This document shows, in pieces, positions 15,425-23,996 of a stretch of 61,887 nt of DNA. The notes beneath the pieces are model-generated. The model saw only the letters and a list, made by a program, of their open reading frames with translations. It was not told the origin of the DNA and did not search any database. This DNA comes from a virus. The stretch's first letter is position 1; each line of letters starts with the position of its first letter. The stretch lies in the IMG/VR virus record IMGVR_UViG_3300028392_000003, positions 1 through 61,887 of that record; one strand, 5' to 3'. The position numbers and the translations under genes are program-made.

Positions 15425-15482
15425 TGGTTCATATATAGCCCATTAAGCCCCTTAATGACACATTAATGGATCATATATGCCC
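15425..15482 (+). repeat. Direct and inverted repeats between acetyltransferase and HNH genes
   Basis: The 52-bp gap contains two near-identical direct copies (GGTTCATATATAGCCC and GGATCATATATGCCC) that flank inverted repeats built from CATTAA and TTAATG. The second copy ends at the start codon of the HNH gene. It could be an operator or the scar of an insertion. Confidence 0.5.
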
Positions 15483-15866
15483 TATAAAGACAAAGAAAAA
15501 CGCAAAGCCGCTTCTAAAAAAGGGTCAGCAACCTATTACGAAAAAAACAAAGACGCTGTAAAAGCTAGGACTGACAAGAAAAGAAAGCAACAAAATGCAG
15601 AATGGCGGGCCTTTAAAGCAACGCTAAGTTGTAGCCAGTGCGGGTTTAGCCACCCAGCGGCTATGGACTTTCACCACACAAACAAAGACGACAAAGAAGG
15701 CGGAGTGCACGAATTTGCCCGTATGCGTAACTACAAAAAAGCCTACGAAGAAATAAAAAAATGTATCGTATTATGCGCAAACTGCCACAGAATTGTTCAT
15801 TATACTGACCATTATCAAAAGAAAGCTGCCAAAAAGGCAAAGAAAAACGGGGCCGAAGCCCCGTAA
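15477..15866 (+). CDS. HNH endonuclease
   Basis: The 129-residue protein has a Lys-rich N-terminal helix, then zinc-binding CSQC (52-55), a central FHH (65-67) that supplies the catalytic His, and LCANCHRIVHY (99-109) with the second Cys pair and the last His. This is the layout of small HNH nucleases with a structural zinc. It may be a free-standing homing enzyme or DNA-processing nuclease. Its rightward placement among leftward genes, next to repeats, suggests mobility. The last codons form a terminator hairpin. Confidence 0.8.
   Translation: MPYKDKEKRKAASKKGSATYYEKNKDAVKARTDKKRKQQNAEWRAFKATLSCSQCGFSHPAAMDFHHTNKDDKEGGVHEFARMRNYKKAYEEIKKCIVLCANCHRIVHYTDHYQKKAAKKAKKNGAEAP
15847..15864 (+). 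terminator. Terminator-like hairpin overlapping the end of the HNH gene
   Basis: ACGGGGC and GCCCCGT enclose a CGAA tetraloop within the final codons and stop of the HNH gene. The downstream AAAATC has no T-run on the plus strand; on the minus strand the hairpin is followed by TTTTTCTTT, so it may also stop leftward transcription coming from the acidic-protein gene. Confidence 0.55.
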
Positions 15867-15886
15867 AATCCGGAAACTAAACCCGA

Positions 15887-16267
15887 TTATTTTTCTTCAG
15901 GGGCTTGAGTAATGTTGAAAATGTATGTATTTCCAGCATCTTCTCCGACGGTTTCGTCAGATTCATCTTCATCCTCTTCTGGATCGACTTCAAACCACTC
16001 GTCAGTTTCTGCATCGTATTGATACCATGCGTCATTTTCTGCATCATAGAAATAATCGCCGTCTTCGTCTTCGTACTCTTCGTCTTCGGCTTCTTCTTCG
16101 TCTTCGTCTTCGTCTTCTACGACGTCGTAGTCTACAGCCCAGCCGTAATCTTTTTGGAATTCAATGAACTCGCGGATGATTTCAATCTTTTCAAAATCAA
16201 AGGTCTCAATAGTCATTACTTCGTCGTCGGTACCCCAAGCGCTGAGGTCAATAGTGATTTTATACAT
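15887..16267 (-). CDS. Highly acidic small protein next to the capsid gene
   Basis: From ATG 16267 (preceded by GGAG with 7-nt spacing) the product has 126 residues. After an ordinary beta-alpha N-terminus (MYKITIDLSAWGTDDEVMTI) it becomes extremely acidic (EDEDEDEEEAEDEEYEDEDG), then shows tyrosine/tryptophan-bearing acidic repeats (AENDAWYQYDAETDEWFEVD). No family is recognised. It may be a DNA mimic, a capsid-binding protein or a charge-balancing virion component. It lies beyond the terminator of the capsid gene, so it is probably transcribed on its own. Confidence 0.65.
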   Translation of the reverse strand: MYKITIDLSAWGTDDEVMTIETFDFEKIEIIREFIEFQKDYGWAVDYDVVEDEDEDEEEAEDEEYEDEDGDYFYDAENDAWYQYDAETDEWFEVDPEEDEDESDETVGEDAGNTYIFNITQAPEEK

Positions 16268-16341
16268 AGGTGCTCCAAGGTTAAAAAGGATACAGCGTCG
16301 GGGCTGTAACTCCATGCTAGACGACCTTTATTACTTACACA

Positions 16342-16373
16342 AGACAATAAAAAAGGCCCCTTGTGGGGGCCTT
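16342..16373 (-). terminator. Intrinsic terminator after the major capsid gene
   Basis: Read leftward, AAGGCCCC and GGGGCCTT arms enclose a short loop and are followed by a T-run (TTTTTTATTG). This is a complete factor-independent terminator 24 bp after the capsid stop codon and should end the head-gene transcript. Confidence 0.85.
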
Positions 16374-16396
16374 CCGTTGGAACCAAAGTTTTACTT

Positions 16397-17308
16397 TTAG
16401 GTAGAACCGGGTGAACCAAACACACCTAAAGGATCAGACCAGCCGAAGCTGTAACGCTCACGAGACTTGTAACGGACGTTGCCGGTATCAAAGTCACCGT
16501 CCATTGAATTGCTCAATGGTGTGCGCTCAAAATGCTTCAAGCCGTTAGGTACATCAGTAGTCAAGAACCAACCGTTTGTGTCGGTCAAGAAGTGATTAAC
16601 TGTGTAGCCTTCAGGGATTGCACCGTTGTTCTTCAATGCGTTGATATCGTTATCAGTAGTACCAACACGGAGGTTAGTCTCTAACAAACGGGTAGCAACG
16701 AACATCAAAGCTGGCGGAATAATCAACTTGCGTGGTTTAGCAGCGATCAACAGACCACGCTCATCAGTCCAAGCGGCGATTTGAATGACGGCATTCTCAA
16801 GAGAAGTTTCGTTCAAGTCAGCGTTGGTAGAAGGACGATTGCTGTTGGTGCCACCAGAAACCAAGGGGTGTGCTGTAGAGAACAATGCAACGCCGTCGCC
16901 ACCGAGGTAGCTAGAAGAGAAGCCGTTGTTCAAAACAGAAGCTGCCTTGACTTGCTTGGTGTAAGACATAGCACGAGCCAAAGCCTTGGTGTAACGTGCA
17001 GACAAGGAGTCATACAAGTTATCTTCCACAGCTTCTTCAGTGATGGAGAAGCCAAGAGCGATAGTTTCGTGGTTGTAACGTGCGGTAAATGCTTCCTGTG
17101 CGTTGTCGTACTGGATTGCAGAACCTTCGTTCTTAACAGGAGCAGCAGAGAAACCAGAAAGTTTGGTCTCTTCTTCAAAGCTACGCTCAGATTTCTCTGT
17201 TTCGTAGATTTCTTTGTGCTCTTCGCCGTAACGGGCGTACTCAAGACCGAACAATGCGTTCAGGCCGGGGAGCAGTTCTTTAAGTAGTTGTGCGCGTGAA
17301 ATAGCCAT
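16397..17308 (-). CDS. Major capsid protein (HK97-fold, Mu gpT-like)
   Basis: The 303-residue protein shows the features of HK97-type capsids of the Mu-like family: an N-terminal helix (AQLLKELLPGLNALFGLEYA), the segment YNHETIALGFSITEEAVEDN, a central FSTAHPLVSGG, LIIPPALMFVATRLL in the spine region, and TDVPNGLKHFERTPL near the end. It has the right size and lies downstream of scaffold and decoration-type genes, with a strong AAGGAGT ribosome site and its own terminator. It forms the shell of the head. Motifs and position make this call firm. Confidence 0.88.
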   Translation of the reverse strand: MAISRAQLLKELLPGLNALFGLEYARYGEEHKEIYETEKSERSFEEETKLSGFSAAPVKNEGSAIQYDNAQEAFTARYNHETIALGFSITEEAVEDNLYDSLSARYTKALARAMSYTKQVKAASVLNNGFSSSYLGGDGVALFSTAHPLVSGGTNSNRPSTNADLNETSLENAVIQIAAWTDERGLLIAAKPRKLIIPPALMFVATRLLETNLRVGTTDNDINALKNNGAIPEGYTVNHFLTDTNGWFLTTDVPNGLKHFERTPLSNSMDGDFDTGNVRYKSRERYSFGWSDPLGVFGSPGST

Positions 17309-17321
17309 GATTAATTACTCC

Positions 17322-17936
17322 TTAGATACCGGTGGTATCGGTGTACTGGTGCAAGTTGAACTTGACCAAGAACTCGTAATAGGTCGTAGCTGCAACACCG
17401 GCAGGGCCAGTGGCGGTATCAGGCACAACGTCAATTACACGAACGGGCAATGTGTTAGTGGTAGCAGCGGCAGTGCCGTCAATACCATAGTACGAATCGC
17501 CTGTGACAGTATTACCAGTAGTAACGGAAATTGGCACGTTAGCGCCAACGATTGCACGGGTAAACGCGGTAGGAACCGTAGTTTGACCGCTAGTTGCTAC
17601 AACTCTAAACACTGCGTTTGGATCATCCACAACATAGCCGAAAGCCATTGCTGTAGAAGTAGACACGCCTGCTGGGTAGTACTGTCCTTGAACAGTCTGG
17701 CTTTGGCTATTAAGATACTGGCAACCAACCAACACACCAACACTGTCGCCAGTGGCAGTAGCTGTTTTGGCAACCAAGTAGCCGCTAGTGTCCACCTGTA
17801 CGGTGTCACCATTTAAAATTGCAGTAGCGTAAGCTGGTGCAATAGGGATTTGACGGATCGCTCCGGCGTATGGAAGCCCATCCAGTCGGTTGACTGGTTT
17901 GAACCCGTACGTCTTATCAACGGTGGGATAAGCCAT
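17322..17936 (-). CDS. Head-associated structural protein
   Basis: The 204-residue protein is beta-rich (Thr/Val/Gly) with repeated short strands and starts MAYPTVDKTYGFKPVNRLDG. The motif YAGAIRQIPIAPAYATAILN and later AFGYVVDDPNAVFRVV resemble small head proteins that lie directly upstream of capsid genes in related genomes; they may decorate the capsid. The gap to the capsid gene is 13 bp. Function is inferred from place and fold. Confidence 0.7.
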   Translation of the reverse strand: MAYPTVDKTYGFKPVNRLDGLPYAGAIRQIPIAPAYATAILNGDTVQVDTSGYLVAKTATATGDSVGVLVGCQYLNSQSQTVQGQYYPAGVSTSTAMAFGYVVDDPNAVFRVVATSGQTTVPTAFTRAIVGANVPISVTTGNTVTGDSYYGIDGTAAATTNTLPVRVIDVVPDTATGPAGVAATTYYEFLVKFNLHQYTDTTGI

Positions 17937-17947
17937 TTAAGACTCCT

Positions 17948-18400
17948 TTATTTAGAACCTGAACCAAATCCGCTTCCTCTGCTGGTCGTTGACTTTCGGT
18001 CTGAAAACAGCGGCATACGCGGGTCGTTATTTTTCATGAAGTGGTTGTCCACTGAATCCATCTGGTTCTGAGCTTGCTCGTTATAGTAATCTTTCATGGC
18101 CATGAGTCTTTCGGTTGGAATTTTGCAAAGCATCAATCCACCAATTTCCACATTACCATTTGCATTACCCGGAAGCATCAGTTCTGGATGGTCTGCTGCC
18201 TTCACTGGTTCCCAACCGTCGCGCATCTTGTGAGATACGTTTGTAGGATGGGCCTGACCTAAGATATGAGTCGCTATATAGCGGAACTCCCATCCGGGTT
18301 CAGGGGTAGGATCGGGCAACGAGCTCGAAGGTTTATACACCATTCGGACTGCTTTTTCGCGTGTCAAATTGTCACGAGGGGTGGTACGGTTTTCAGCCAT
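17948..18400 (-). CDS. Conserved head-module protein of unknown function
   Basis: The 150-residue protein has a charged N-terminus and the segment WEFRYIATHILGQAHPTNVS. It continues with DGWEPVKAADHPELML and ends in a Ser/Gly-rich tail. It overlaps the scaffold gene by 8 bp, so it is translated in step with it. No enzyme motif is visible. Proteins of this pattern occur at the same place in other podovirus-like genomes, which suggests a head assembly role. Confidence 0.6.
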   Translation of the reverse strand: MAENRTTPRDNLTREKAVRMVYKPSSSLPDPTPEPGWEFRYIATHILGQAHPTNVSHKMRDGWEPVKAADHPELMLPGNANGNVEIGGLMLCKIPTERLMAMKDYYNEQAQNQMDSVDNHFMKNNDPRMPLFSDRKSTTSRGSGFGSGSK

Positions 18401-19352
18401 TTTGATTCTCCAATATCAATACTTGTTCAGCATACTGCTTAGGGGTTAATTTGAATTTTTGTGCTAACGCTAACTGTGTTCTCGTTAACTCAATCTTTCT
18501 CTTGCCTGACGAACGCGTCGCAGGCGCAACCACGGAAGCAGGTTTTTTTGGAGCATCACCGGACCTTGGCTTGTCTTCGTTACCACCGAAAACTTCAGGG
18601 AACTTCGACTTCACGCGAGCATCAATTTGCTCGAAGTATTCATTTGACCGCGGGTCCATGCCCGAATTGACTAGTTTTTGATGCAGCCCTAGTGCAAAGC
18701 TGGTAACTTCTTCGAACCCATCGCTTCCAAACCACTGGTTTTTTGCTTGCCAGCGCAAGGTTTTTTCGTCCGGTTGAACGCGTTGGGGTTCTTGATAGCC
18801 CGTTTGTACCTCAAAATTTTCATCTTGTAAAGGGGTTGGACGAATATTTTTCGTCGTCTCCAACTTCATCTTGGCATCAAGCAGGGCTTCCTGTGCAGCA
18901 AGTATAGCATCAGAGTCAAATGCTTCTTGTGCCGCTTTGTATTCTCGGCGTGCTTTGTCCAACTCAGCTTCGGCAGCGGTTTTAGCCATCTGCGTGTACT
19001 GTTCGGAACCGGTGTTGACGTTTTGACGTAGCTTCTTGTTCTCGTCTAGCAAACGTTGTGCAAGAACTTCGAGTTCTTGTTTCTCACGCAAAGTAGCTTC
19101 TTTGGCTCTACGTTCGTCGTGACGAGCGTGTGTTAACTCCTTGATACGCTTTTGCGCACCTTGGGTATACGACTCGATCTCTTCCTCTGATGGGTCTTCA
19201 ACGTCCCTGTCTAGTGGTCGACGACCACGGTCTTGTTCAGGGGTATCGTCAATAACTTCAACTTCAATATCTTCGTCGTTACTTGTAACAACTTCAATAT
19301 CTATGTTTTTGTCTTCTACTTCATCAGGGAACTTAAATTGTTCTCCAGCCAT
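18393..19352 (-). CDS. Head scaffolding protein
   Basis: The 319-residue protein has an acidic, disordered N-terminus (residues 1-60), a long charged coiled coil (KRIKELTHARHDERRAKEAT onward, about 70-170) and a basic C-terminal helix (LTRTQLALAQKFKLTPKQYA). This acidic/coiled/basic layout and its position between portal and capsid genes are typical of scaffolding proteins, which guide capsid assembly and then leave. There is no sign of a protease domain. Confidence 0.75.
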   Translation of the reverse strand: MAGEQFKFPDEVEDKNIDIEVVTSNDEDIEVEVIDDTPEQDRGRRPLDRDVEDPSEEEIESYTQGAQKRIKELTHARHDERRAKEATLREKQELEVLAQRLLDENKKLRQNVNTGSEQYTQMAKTAAEAELDKARREYKAAQEAFDSDAILAAQEALLDAKMKLETTKNIRPTPLQDENFEVQTGYQEPQRVQPDEKTLRWQAKNQWFGSDGFEEVTSFALGLHQKLVNSGMDPRSNEYFEQIDARVKSKFPEVFGGNEDKPRSGDAPKKPASVVAPATRSSGKRKIELTRTQLALAQKFKLTPKQYAEQVLILENQNG

Positions 19353-19362
19353 ATCTGCTCCT

Positions 19363-19797
19363 TTAAGCGCGGGTTATCCCACGAGGGTCTTGCACAACAC
19401 AGTCCACTTGGTCATCGTTGATGACACGGAACTCCTTACCAAATATCTTTACACGCGTACCGGAGTACGTACGTACCAAGACGAAGTCGCCTTCTTGACA
19501 CCAAGGACCTGATGGGAACTTAGCGGTATCTTTGTACGCATCTGGTCCCATACGCATAACAAACAACACGGTTGTGCCGTGCTCTTCTTGGCGCATAGAA
19601 GCCGTATCTCGAATTAAATCGAGGTCTGTCCCAGCAATCTTCTCGTCTACGGGCGGAACCGCACATAAGAGTTTGTATCCTGTGGGAGTAGGAAGTGCTG
19701 AGGCTTTTGTTTCCTCTGACGCTTCCGGTTCTGGGGCATCCATTTGTTGGATGGTAGGCGGCACTAATATGCCGGGGGGTAGGAGTAGTTCACTCAT
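19363..19797 (-). CDS. GroES-like co-chaperonin
   Basis: After a Pro/Glu-rich leader of about 40 residues the 144-residue protein shows a Cpn10-like barrel: GYKLLCAVPPVDEKIAGTD, a loop region, TTVLFVMRMGPDAY, then EGDFVLVRTYSGTRVKIFGK and EFRVINDDQVDCVV. This resembles GroES and phage-encoded equivalents such as T4 gp31, which cap host GroEL to fold capsid proteins. The gene lies beside scaffold and capsid genes, which fits. No GroEL gene is in the genome. The match is by pattern, so moderate confidence. Confidence 0.65.
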   Translation of the reverse strand: MSELLLPPGILVPPTIQQMDAPEPEASEETKASALPTPTGYKLLCAVPPVDEKIAGTDLDLIRDTASMRQEEHGTTVLFVMRMGPDAYKDTAKFPSGPWCQEGDFVLVRTYSGTRVKIFGKEFRVINDDQVDCVVQDPRGITRA

Positions 19798-19984
19798 CTA
19801 TGTCTTCAACTTTCTTTGCAAGGTCGAGTAAGTAACCCTCTGCGATGGCTAGACCATGAATCACCCCACAGAGTTTTTGATATTGTTCAAACGACTGGCA
19901 AGTACCTGCGGCTAGGTCATCTGCGTAGTTGTTCATATCAGTACGTATTTTTTCGCGCAATACGCGTGCGAAGTCTTGGATCAT
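19790..19984 (-). CDS. Small helical protein between portal and GroES-like genes
   Basis: A 64-residue helical protein (RTDMNNYADDLAAGTCQSFE in the middle). It overlaps the portal gene by 4 bp and the GroES-like gene by 8 bp, which supports translational coupling. Proteins of this size and sequence type follow portal genes in related phage genomes. No function is known. Confidence 0.65.
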   Translation of the reverse strand: MIQDFARVLREKIRTDMNNYADDLAAGTCQSFEQYQKLCGVIHGLAIAEGYLLDLAKKVEDIDE

Positions 19985-22452
19985 TTGTTAGTTTTACCCC
20001 TAGTTTGGTTTTGCATTTCTGCCCTGTGTTTGGCTACATCTATTCCTAAACGTAGCCCCTCTTGCTCTTGTTGCGCCGCTTGTTTGGCTTGGCTGTCTTT
20101 AATTTGTGCGCCAACTTTCAAGCCTGCGATTTGCTGTTCTCCGCTTACTTTCTTCTCATCTAACATGAGGCGTGCTTGTGCAAGCTGTGCGTCAGCTTGG
20201 GCTTTTTGCGCTTTAATTTGCACTTCTTGTTGTCTGACCTGCAACTCTTGTTGTTGCATTTGTAGCACTGGGTCTTGTGCATTTTGTTGGGCTTGCATCT
20301 GTGCGGCTTGGCCTTGGCTTTGCTGAAGCACTTGTTGTGCGGCTTGCGCCATCATGCCTGACAAGGCCAACTCAATCTCTGGTGGCAACTTCTCGTCTTC
20401 TGGGGGCAGTGGCATACCCAACTGCTGCTCGATCTTTTGGCGGTATGCGTAACCAACGTGCTCCGTAACGTGCGCCATGATAGCGGCTTGGATTCTTGCG
20501 GCGTTTGGACTTTGTCCTACCAACTGTTGCACGATCGGGTCTTGTAACAGGGACATGTGCACTTTAATATGCGCCTCATGGTCTTGGAACAAGAACGCTT
20601 TAGCCGCACTACCTTTTAACAACGCCATGTTTTCGGACACGGGGTCTTTGGGCTTCTCGTCGTCTGGCAGTGGTATTAACTTATCTGGGTTTTTAATGCC
20701 CAGAACCTCAAGCATCCTGCGATGTAACTGCGGTAAGTCATAAATGTCCGGAGCCATCTGCGCCATCTGAATGACCGCTTGGTACTGCACAACCCGCTGG
20801 CTCATAGTTGCCGCGTTGGGGTCGCTCACAGGAATAATGTCTACGTACGAATAGTCGCCTTGTTTAGCAGAGCGGCTACCAGAGTCTGGGTCATAGTCGT
20901 AGTCTGGGTCGGTATTGTCGCGGATGATGGTTGCAAGGAGCCCTAGTTCTTGTTTGAATGTGTAGTGCAAACGGGCTTGAACAGCCGTCATCACCTTTAG
21001 CTGGCGCTCTAGGAGAGCCAACGTGGTGCCCACAGGAGCCTGTGCCGACATGTCGGACACTTTCATATCCGCTGTAGCCGCAAAGCGCCGGCCTTCTTCC
21101 ACGATTTTGTCGAGGAGTCCAGCCAGTACCGCCGACGGTTCCTTATAGGGAAGGGGGAGGATATTCTCGCGCAGTGCGCCTGAACCAATATCTACATCGC
21201 GGAACTCGCCGGGGGCGATCGGTGTGTCATCACCCTTAATGCGAAGTCCACGAGATTTAAGCCCACCGGGGAGGTTAGACAACGTGCCTGCGTCAACCAA
21301 CTGCCGCATGATGCTTGTGGCTGATTTAGCAAACCCACCGATAAGGTGGAAGAGTCCGAAGCCGTAGGCTCCAAAGCCGGGAATGTATTGGTAGTGCACA
21401 AAGTGCTGGCGCTTGAGTCGTAGGTCATCTTCTTGTTTCCAATTGCGTCGGATGGCTAGTACTTCGTTTGTGCCTTTTATTAGGGTAACTACGTATGGTA
21501 GTGCTATGCCCGTTTCTTCCCCGTCTTCATCTTTGTCTTCGTACCCCTTGATATCCAAGTCAGCATGCACTTCATACAACACATAACGGTCGTCGTTTAA
21601 GTCAGAAAATCCCGTTTCTTTATCTTTGGCTTTTTTGATGTCGTCTTGCGAAGCCTGCATGGGGTCAGGCAAATCCATTTCGCGGTAGAACCCGACTTGT
21701 TGCAGTTTTAATATTTCGTTTTTGGTCTTACGCATGACGTGCGTCACGCGGTAGCAACTATCCATATCTGTCGCGCCATACGGCAAGATGATGTCTTCTG
21801 CTGGGATAAACATCGAGACCTGACGTCCCAAGTTGGGATCATCGTAGACCTTCTTAAAGGCTGAACCTGTGGCTGGCAAACTCCACAACATGCGTTCTTG
21901 TTCTGGGCGGAACTCCTTCATGACCTCAGTCAGTTCGTAGTTCATGTCGTTTTCAACACGTTGCGCGGCTTCTTTTTTCTCTGGCGTTTCTTTACCAATA
22001 ATTTTGGTACGTACCGGTCCCTGCGCAGGGAACATCTCCGTGATTGTCTCGCTCTGGAAGCGTACCACAGCTTCTGTAATCATTGGATGGAACACGCCTG
22101 ACGCGCCGTTCCAAGGTTCTGTACGCTCTTCATACTGGAGGCCAAGCAACTTCAAGCCCTGTGTGTAGGCTTTCTCCCAGTCCTTGCGGGAGTTCTTGTC
22201 GTTTTCAATATCGCCAACCAACTCGCTAGCAAACGAATCCATCGCGCTCTCATCCATCTCTTCCGCCAAGTTAGCGTTAAAGTCTTCTCCATCTTCCTCG
22301 CCCGGCTTAATGCTGATGTCCAGATCACCTGCATGGATGTTGACTTCTTCGGGATCAATGATCTCAATCTCGAAATCATTTGGCTGGTCTTGCGCTAAGT
22401 CTTCAATGCCTTGGGGTTGTGTGTATAGCGCTTTGTCGATATTGGTTGCCAT
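19981..22452 (-). CDS. Portal protein (P22-like, long form)
   Basis: The 823-residue protein has an acidic N-terminus, then NSRKDWEKAYTQGLKLLGLQ and YEERTEPWNGASGVFHPMIT, typical for portals of P22-like and related podoviruses. The body contains MLWSLPATGSAFKKVYDDPN, GFGAYGFGLFHLIGG and TLALLERQLKVMTAVQARLH. The last ~150 residues form a Gln-rich helix (VLQMQQQELQVRQQEVQIKA), like the coiled-coil barrel at the top of the P22 portal. It forms the twelve-subunit ring for DNA entry. It follows the terminase large-subunit gene. Confidence 0.88.
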   Translation of the reverse strand: MATNIDKALYTQPQGIEDLAQDQPNDFEIEIIDPEEVNIHAGDLDISIKPGEEDGEDFNANLAEEMDESAMDSFASELVGDIENDKNSRKDWEKAYTQGLKLLGLQYEERTEPWNGASGVFHPMITEAVVRFQSETITEMFPAQGPVRTKIIGKETPEKKEAAQRVENDMNYELTEVMKEFRPEQERMLWSLPATGSAFKKVYDDPNLGRQVSMFIPAEDIILPYGATDMDSCYRVTHVMRKTKNEILKLQQVGFYREMDLPDPMQASQDDIKKAKDKETGFSDLNDDRYVLYEVHADLDIKGYEDKDEDGEETGIALPYVVTLIKGTNEVLAIRRNWKQEDDLRLKRQHFVHYQYIPGFGAYGFGLFHLIGGFAKSATSIMRQLVDAGTLSNLPGGLKSRGLRIKGDDTPIAPGEFRDVDIGSGALRENILPLPYKEPSAVLAGLLDKIVEEGRRFAATADMKVSDMSAQAPVGTTLALLERQLKVMTAVQARLHYTFKQELGLLATIIRDNTDPDYDYDPDSGSRSAKQGDYSYVDIIPVSDPNAATMSQRVVQYQAVIQMAQMAPDIYDLPQLHRRMLEVLGIKNPDKLIPLPDDEKPKDPVSENMALLKGSAAKAFLFQDHEAHIKVHMSLLQDPIVQQLVGQSPNAARIQAAIMAHVTEHVGYAYRQKIEQQLGMPLPPEDEKLPPEIELALSGMMAQAAQQVLQQSQGQAAQMQAQQNAQDPVLQMQQQELQVRQQEVQIKAQKAQADAQLAQARLMLDEKKVSGEQQIAGLKVGAQIKDSQAKQAAQQEQEGLRLGIDVAKHRAEMQNQTRGKTNK

Positions 22453-22460
22453 GTTGGTCC

Positions 22461-23996
22461 TCAGTAGTAAGCGTGTTGCTTACGTTTAAAAATTATTGGT
22501 TCATCTTTCTCGTCTGTGTCTAACGATATGAACCCGCCTTGTCTGAACCGCATCAGTGCTTGGGATGTAGTATCCACGAAGTCGTCATGCTCTCCAACTG
22601 GGAACGCCGCAACTTCCTCAATCACTTCACGCGCCCAGCGCGTATCCGGTGCCCATACCATGCCTGACGCAAATAAATCCGCAATCGCGTTCAATCGTAC
22701 CATTTTGTCGTTGCCACGGCTAGGGTTTGTCTCCCACGCAGGGATACCCATCGCTCTAAACTCTTGTATAAGTGGCGCTCCCGCAGACTTCTTCTCCACA
22801 ATAAACGCATCAGGCTCCCATTCTCTGTAATGCTTGAGCGCTGTAGCCTTTAACTCTGGGAATGTCATCCTGTCTTTAAACGCATCGAGCAAAATAATCT
22901 GCGCTTTGTGCCCTTCTTCCTCGTTGTAGAACACCCCCCACGTTGTGCATGCCGAATAGTCCGAGTTTGTCTTGACTTCGTGCGCCGTATCCCATGACTG
23001 AATTACATAATCACATACTGGCGGCTCATCTGACTCCCATATACGCCACATTTTGCGAGAAATAACCGCGCTGTTGTCCGAAGTGGGCTGCTGCATGTAC
23101 TGCGCGTTCCAATATCGGGGGTCAATACTGGCTTTGGTAGCCTTTAACGCTTGGAGTGCCCATTGTTCTGGCCATAACGACTTCTCGTTGTCCGTGCCCT
23201 CGTTCAATATGGCGGGTAACTCAACGATTTCCCACGGTACGGACTCAGGATTCTTAGTCTGGTAGTCAATTAGGCGTCCTGTAAGGTCAAGAAGCGACCA
23301 ACGGGTCATGATTACGATGATTGCACCACCTGGCATCAAACGCTGCAAAGGGCCTGTTTGAAACCAAGACCAAGCTGTGTCAAATGCTAGACGGCTGTTT
23401 ACTTTAACGTCTTGTTCCGAATGCGGGTCATCAATAACGAATAGATCAGCGCCGCGCCCAGCAAGCGCTCCGCCGACACCTGCCGCGTAGTACTGTCCGC
23501 CGGCAGAGGTAGACCATTTTCCAGCGGCTTTTTGGTCGTCAGCCACATGCGTTGAGGGGAAGATTTCACGATACTCCTCCGTGTCGATCAAGTTACGAAC
23601 TCTACGTCCAAAGTCTTCAGACAAACCTGCGGTGTGCGTACCCATGATAATCTTCTTATTAGGGTATTTACCTAGGAAGTATGCTGGAAACAAGTAACTA
23701 GAGAACTCAGACTTACCCATACGCGGTGCAATATTAATAATCACACGCTTTTTCTTGCCTTCAATCACATCTTCAAATATTTTGGCTAACTTCTTGTGTT
23801 GCGGTCCAACCTTAAAGCCCGGATACACATGCTTGGCAAAATCTAATATGTCTTCTCTGGCGTTATAGAGAGAGGAGCGGCGTTCGCGCTCCTCAAGCAT
23901 GTCCATAAGCTCAATCTTTTCCTGCACTGTCATGTTAGGCAGCGCTAGTTGGAGTGCTTTTATTTCACTCGGGCTTAGGTTCAGCTTGGCTGTCAT
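22461..23996 (-). CDS. terL: Terminase large subunit
   Basis: The 511-residue protein has an N-terminal packaging ATPase with a Walker A variant APRMGKSE (residues 90-97), Walker B LFVIDD (185-190) and a coupling-motif-like MTRW (230-233). The C-terminal RNase H-like nuclease holds SWDTA (D336), FIVEKK (E401) and HDDFVD (D471/D472). It powers DNA packaging and cuts concatemers. The layout resembles the P22/psiM2-type large terminases. It overlaps the small-subunit candidate by 32 bp and is followed by the portal gene. Confidence 0.93.
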   Translation of the reverse strand: MTAKLNLSPSEIKALQLALPNMTVQEKIELMDMLEERERRSSLYNAREDILDFAKHVYPGFKVGPQHKKLAKIFEDVIEGKKKRVIINIAPRMGKSEFSSYLFPAYFLGKYPNKKIIMGTHTAGLSEDFGRRVRNLIDTEEYREIFPSTHVADDQKAAGKWSTSAGGQYYAAGVGGALAGRGADLFVIDDPHSEQDVKVNSRLAFDTAWSWFQTGPLQRLMPGGAIIVIMTRWSLLDLTGRLIDYQTKNPESVPWEIVELPAILNEGTDNEKSLWPEQWALQALKATKASIDPRYWNAQYMQQPTSDNSAVISRKMWRIWESDEPPVCDYVIQSWDTAHEVKTNSDYSACTTWGVFYNEEEGHKAQIILLDAFKDRMTFPELKATALKHYREWEPDAFIVEKKSAGAPLIQEFRAMGIPAWETNPSRGNDKMVRLNAIADLFASGMVWAPDTRWAREVIEEVAAFPVGEHDDFVDTTSQALMRFRQGGFISLDTDEKDEPIIFKRKQHAYY

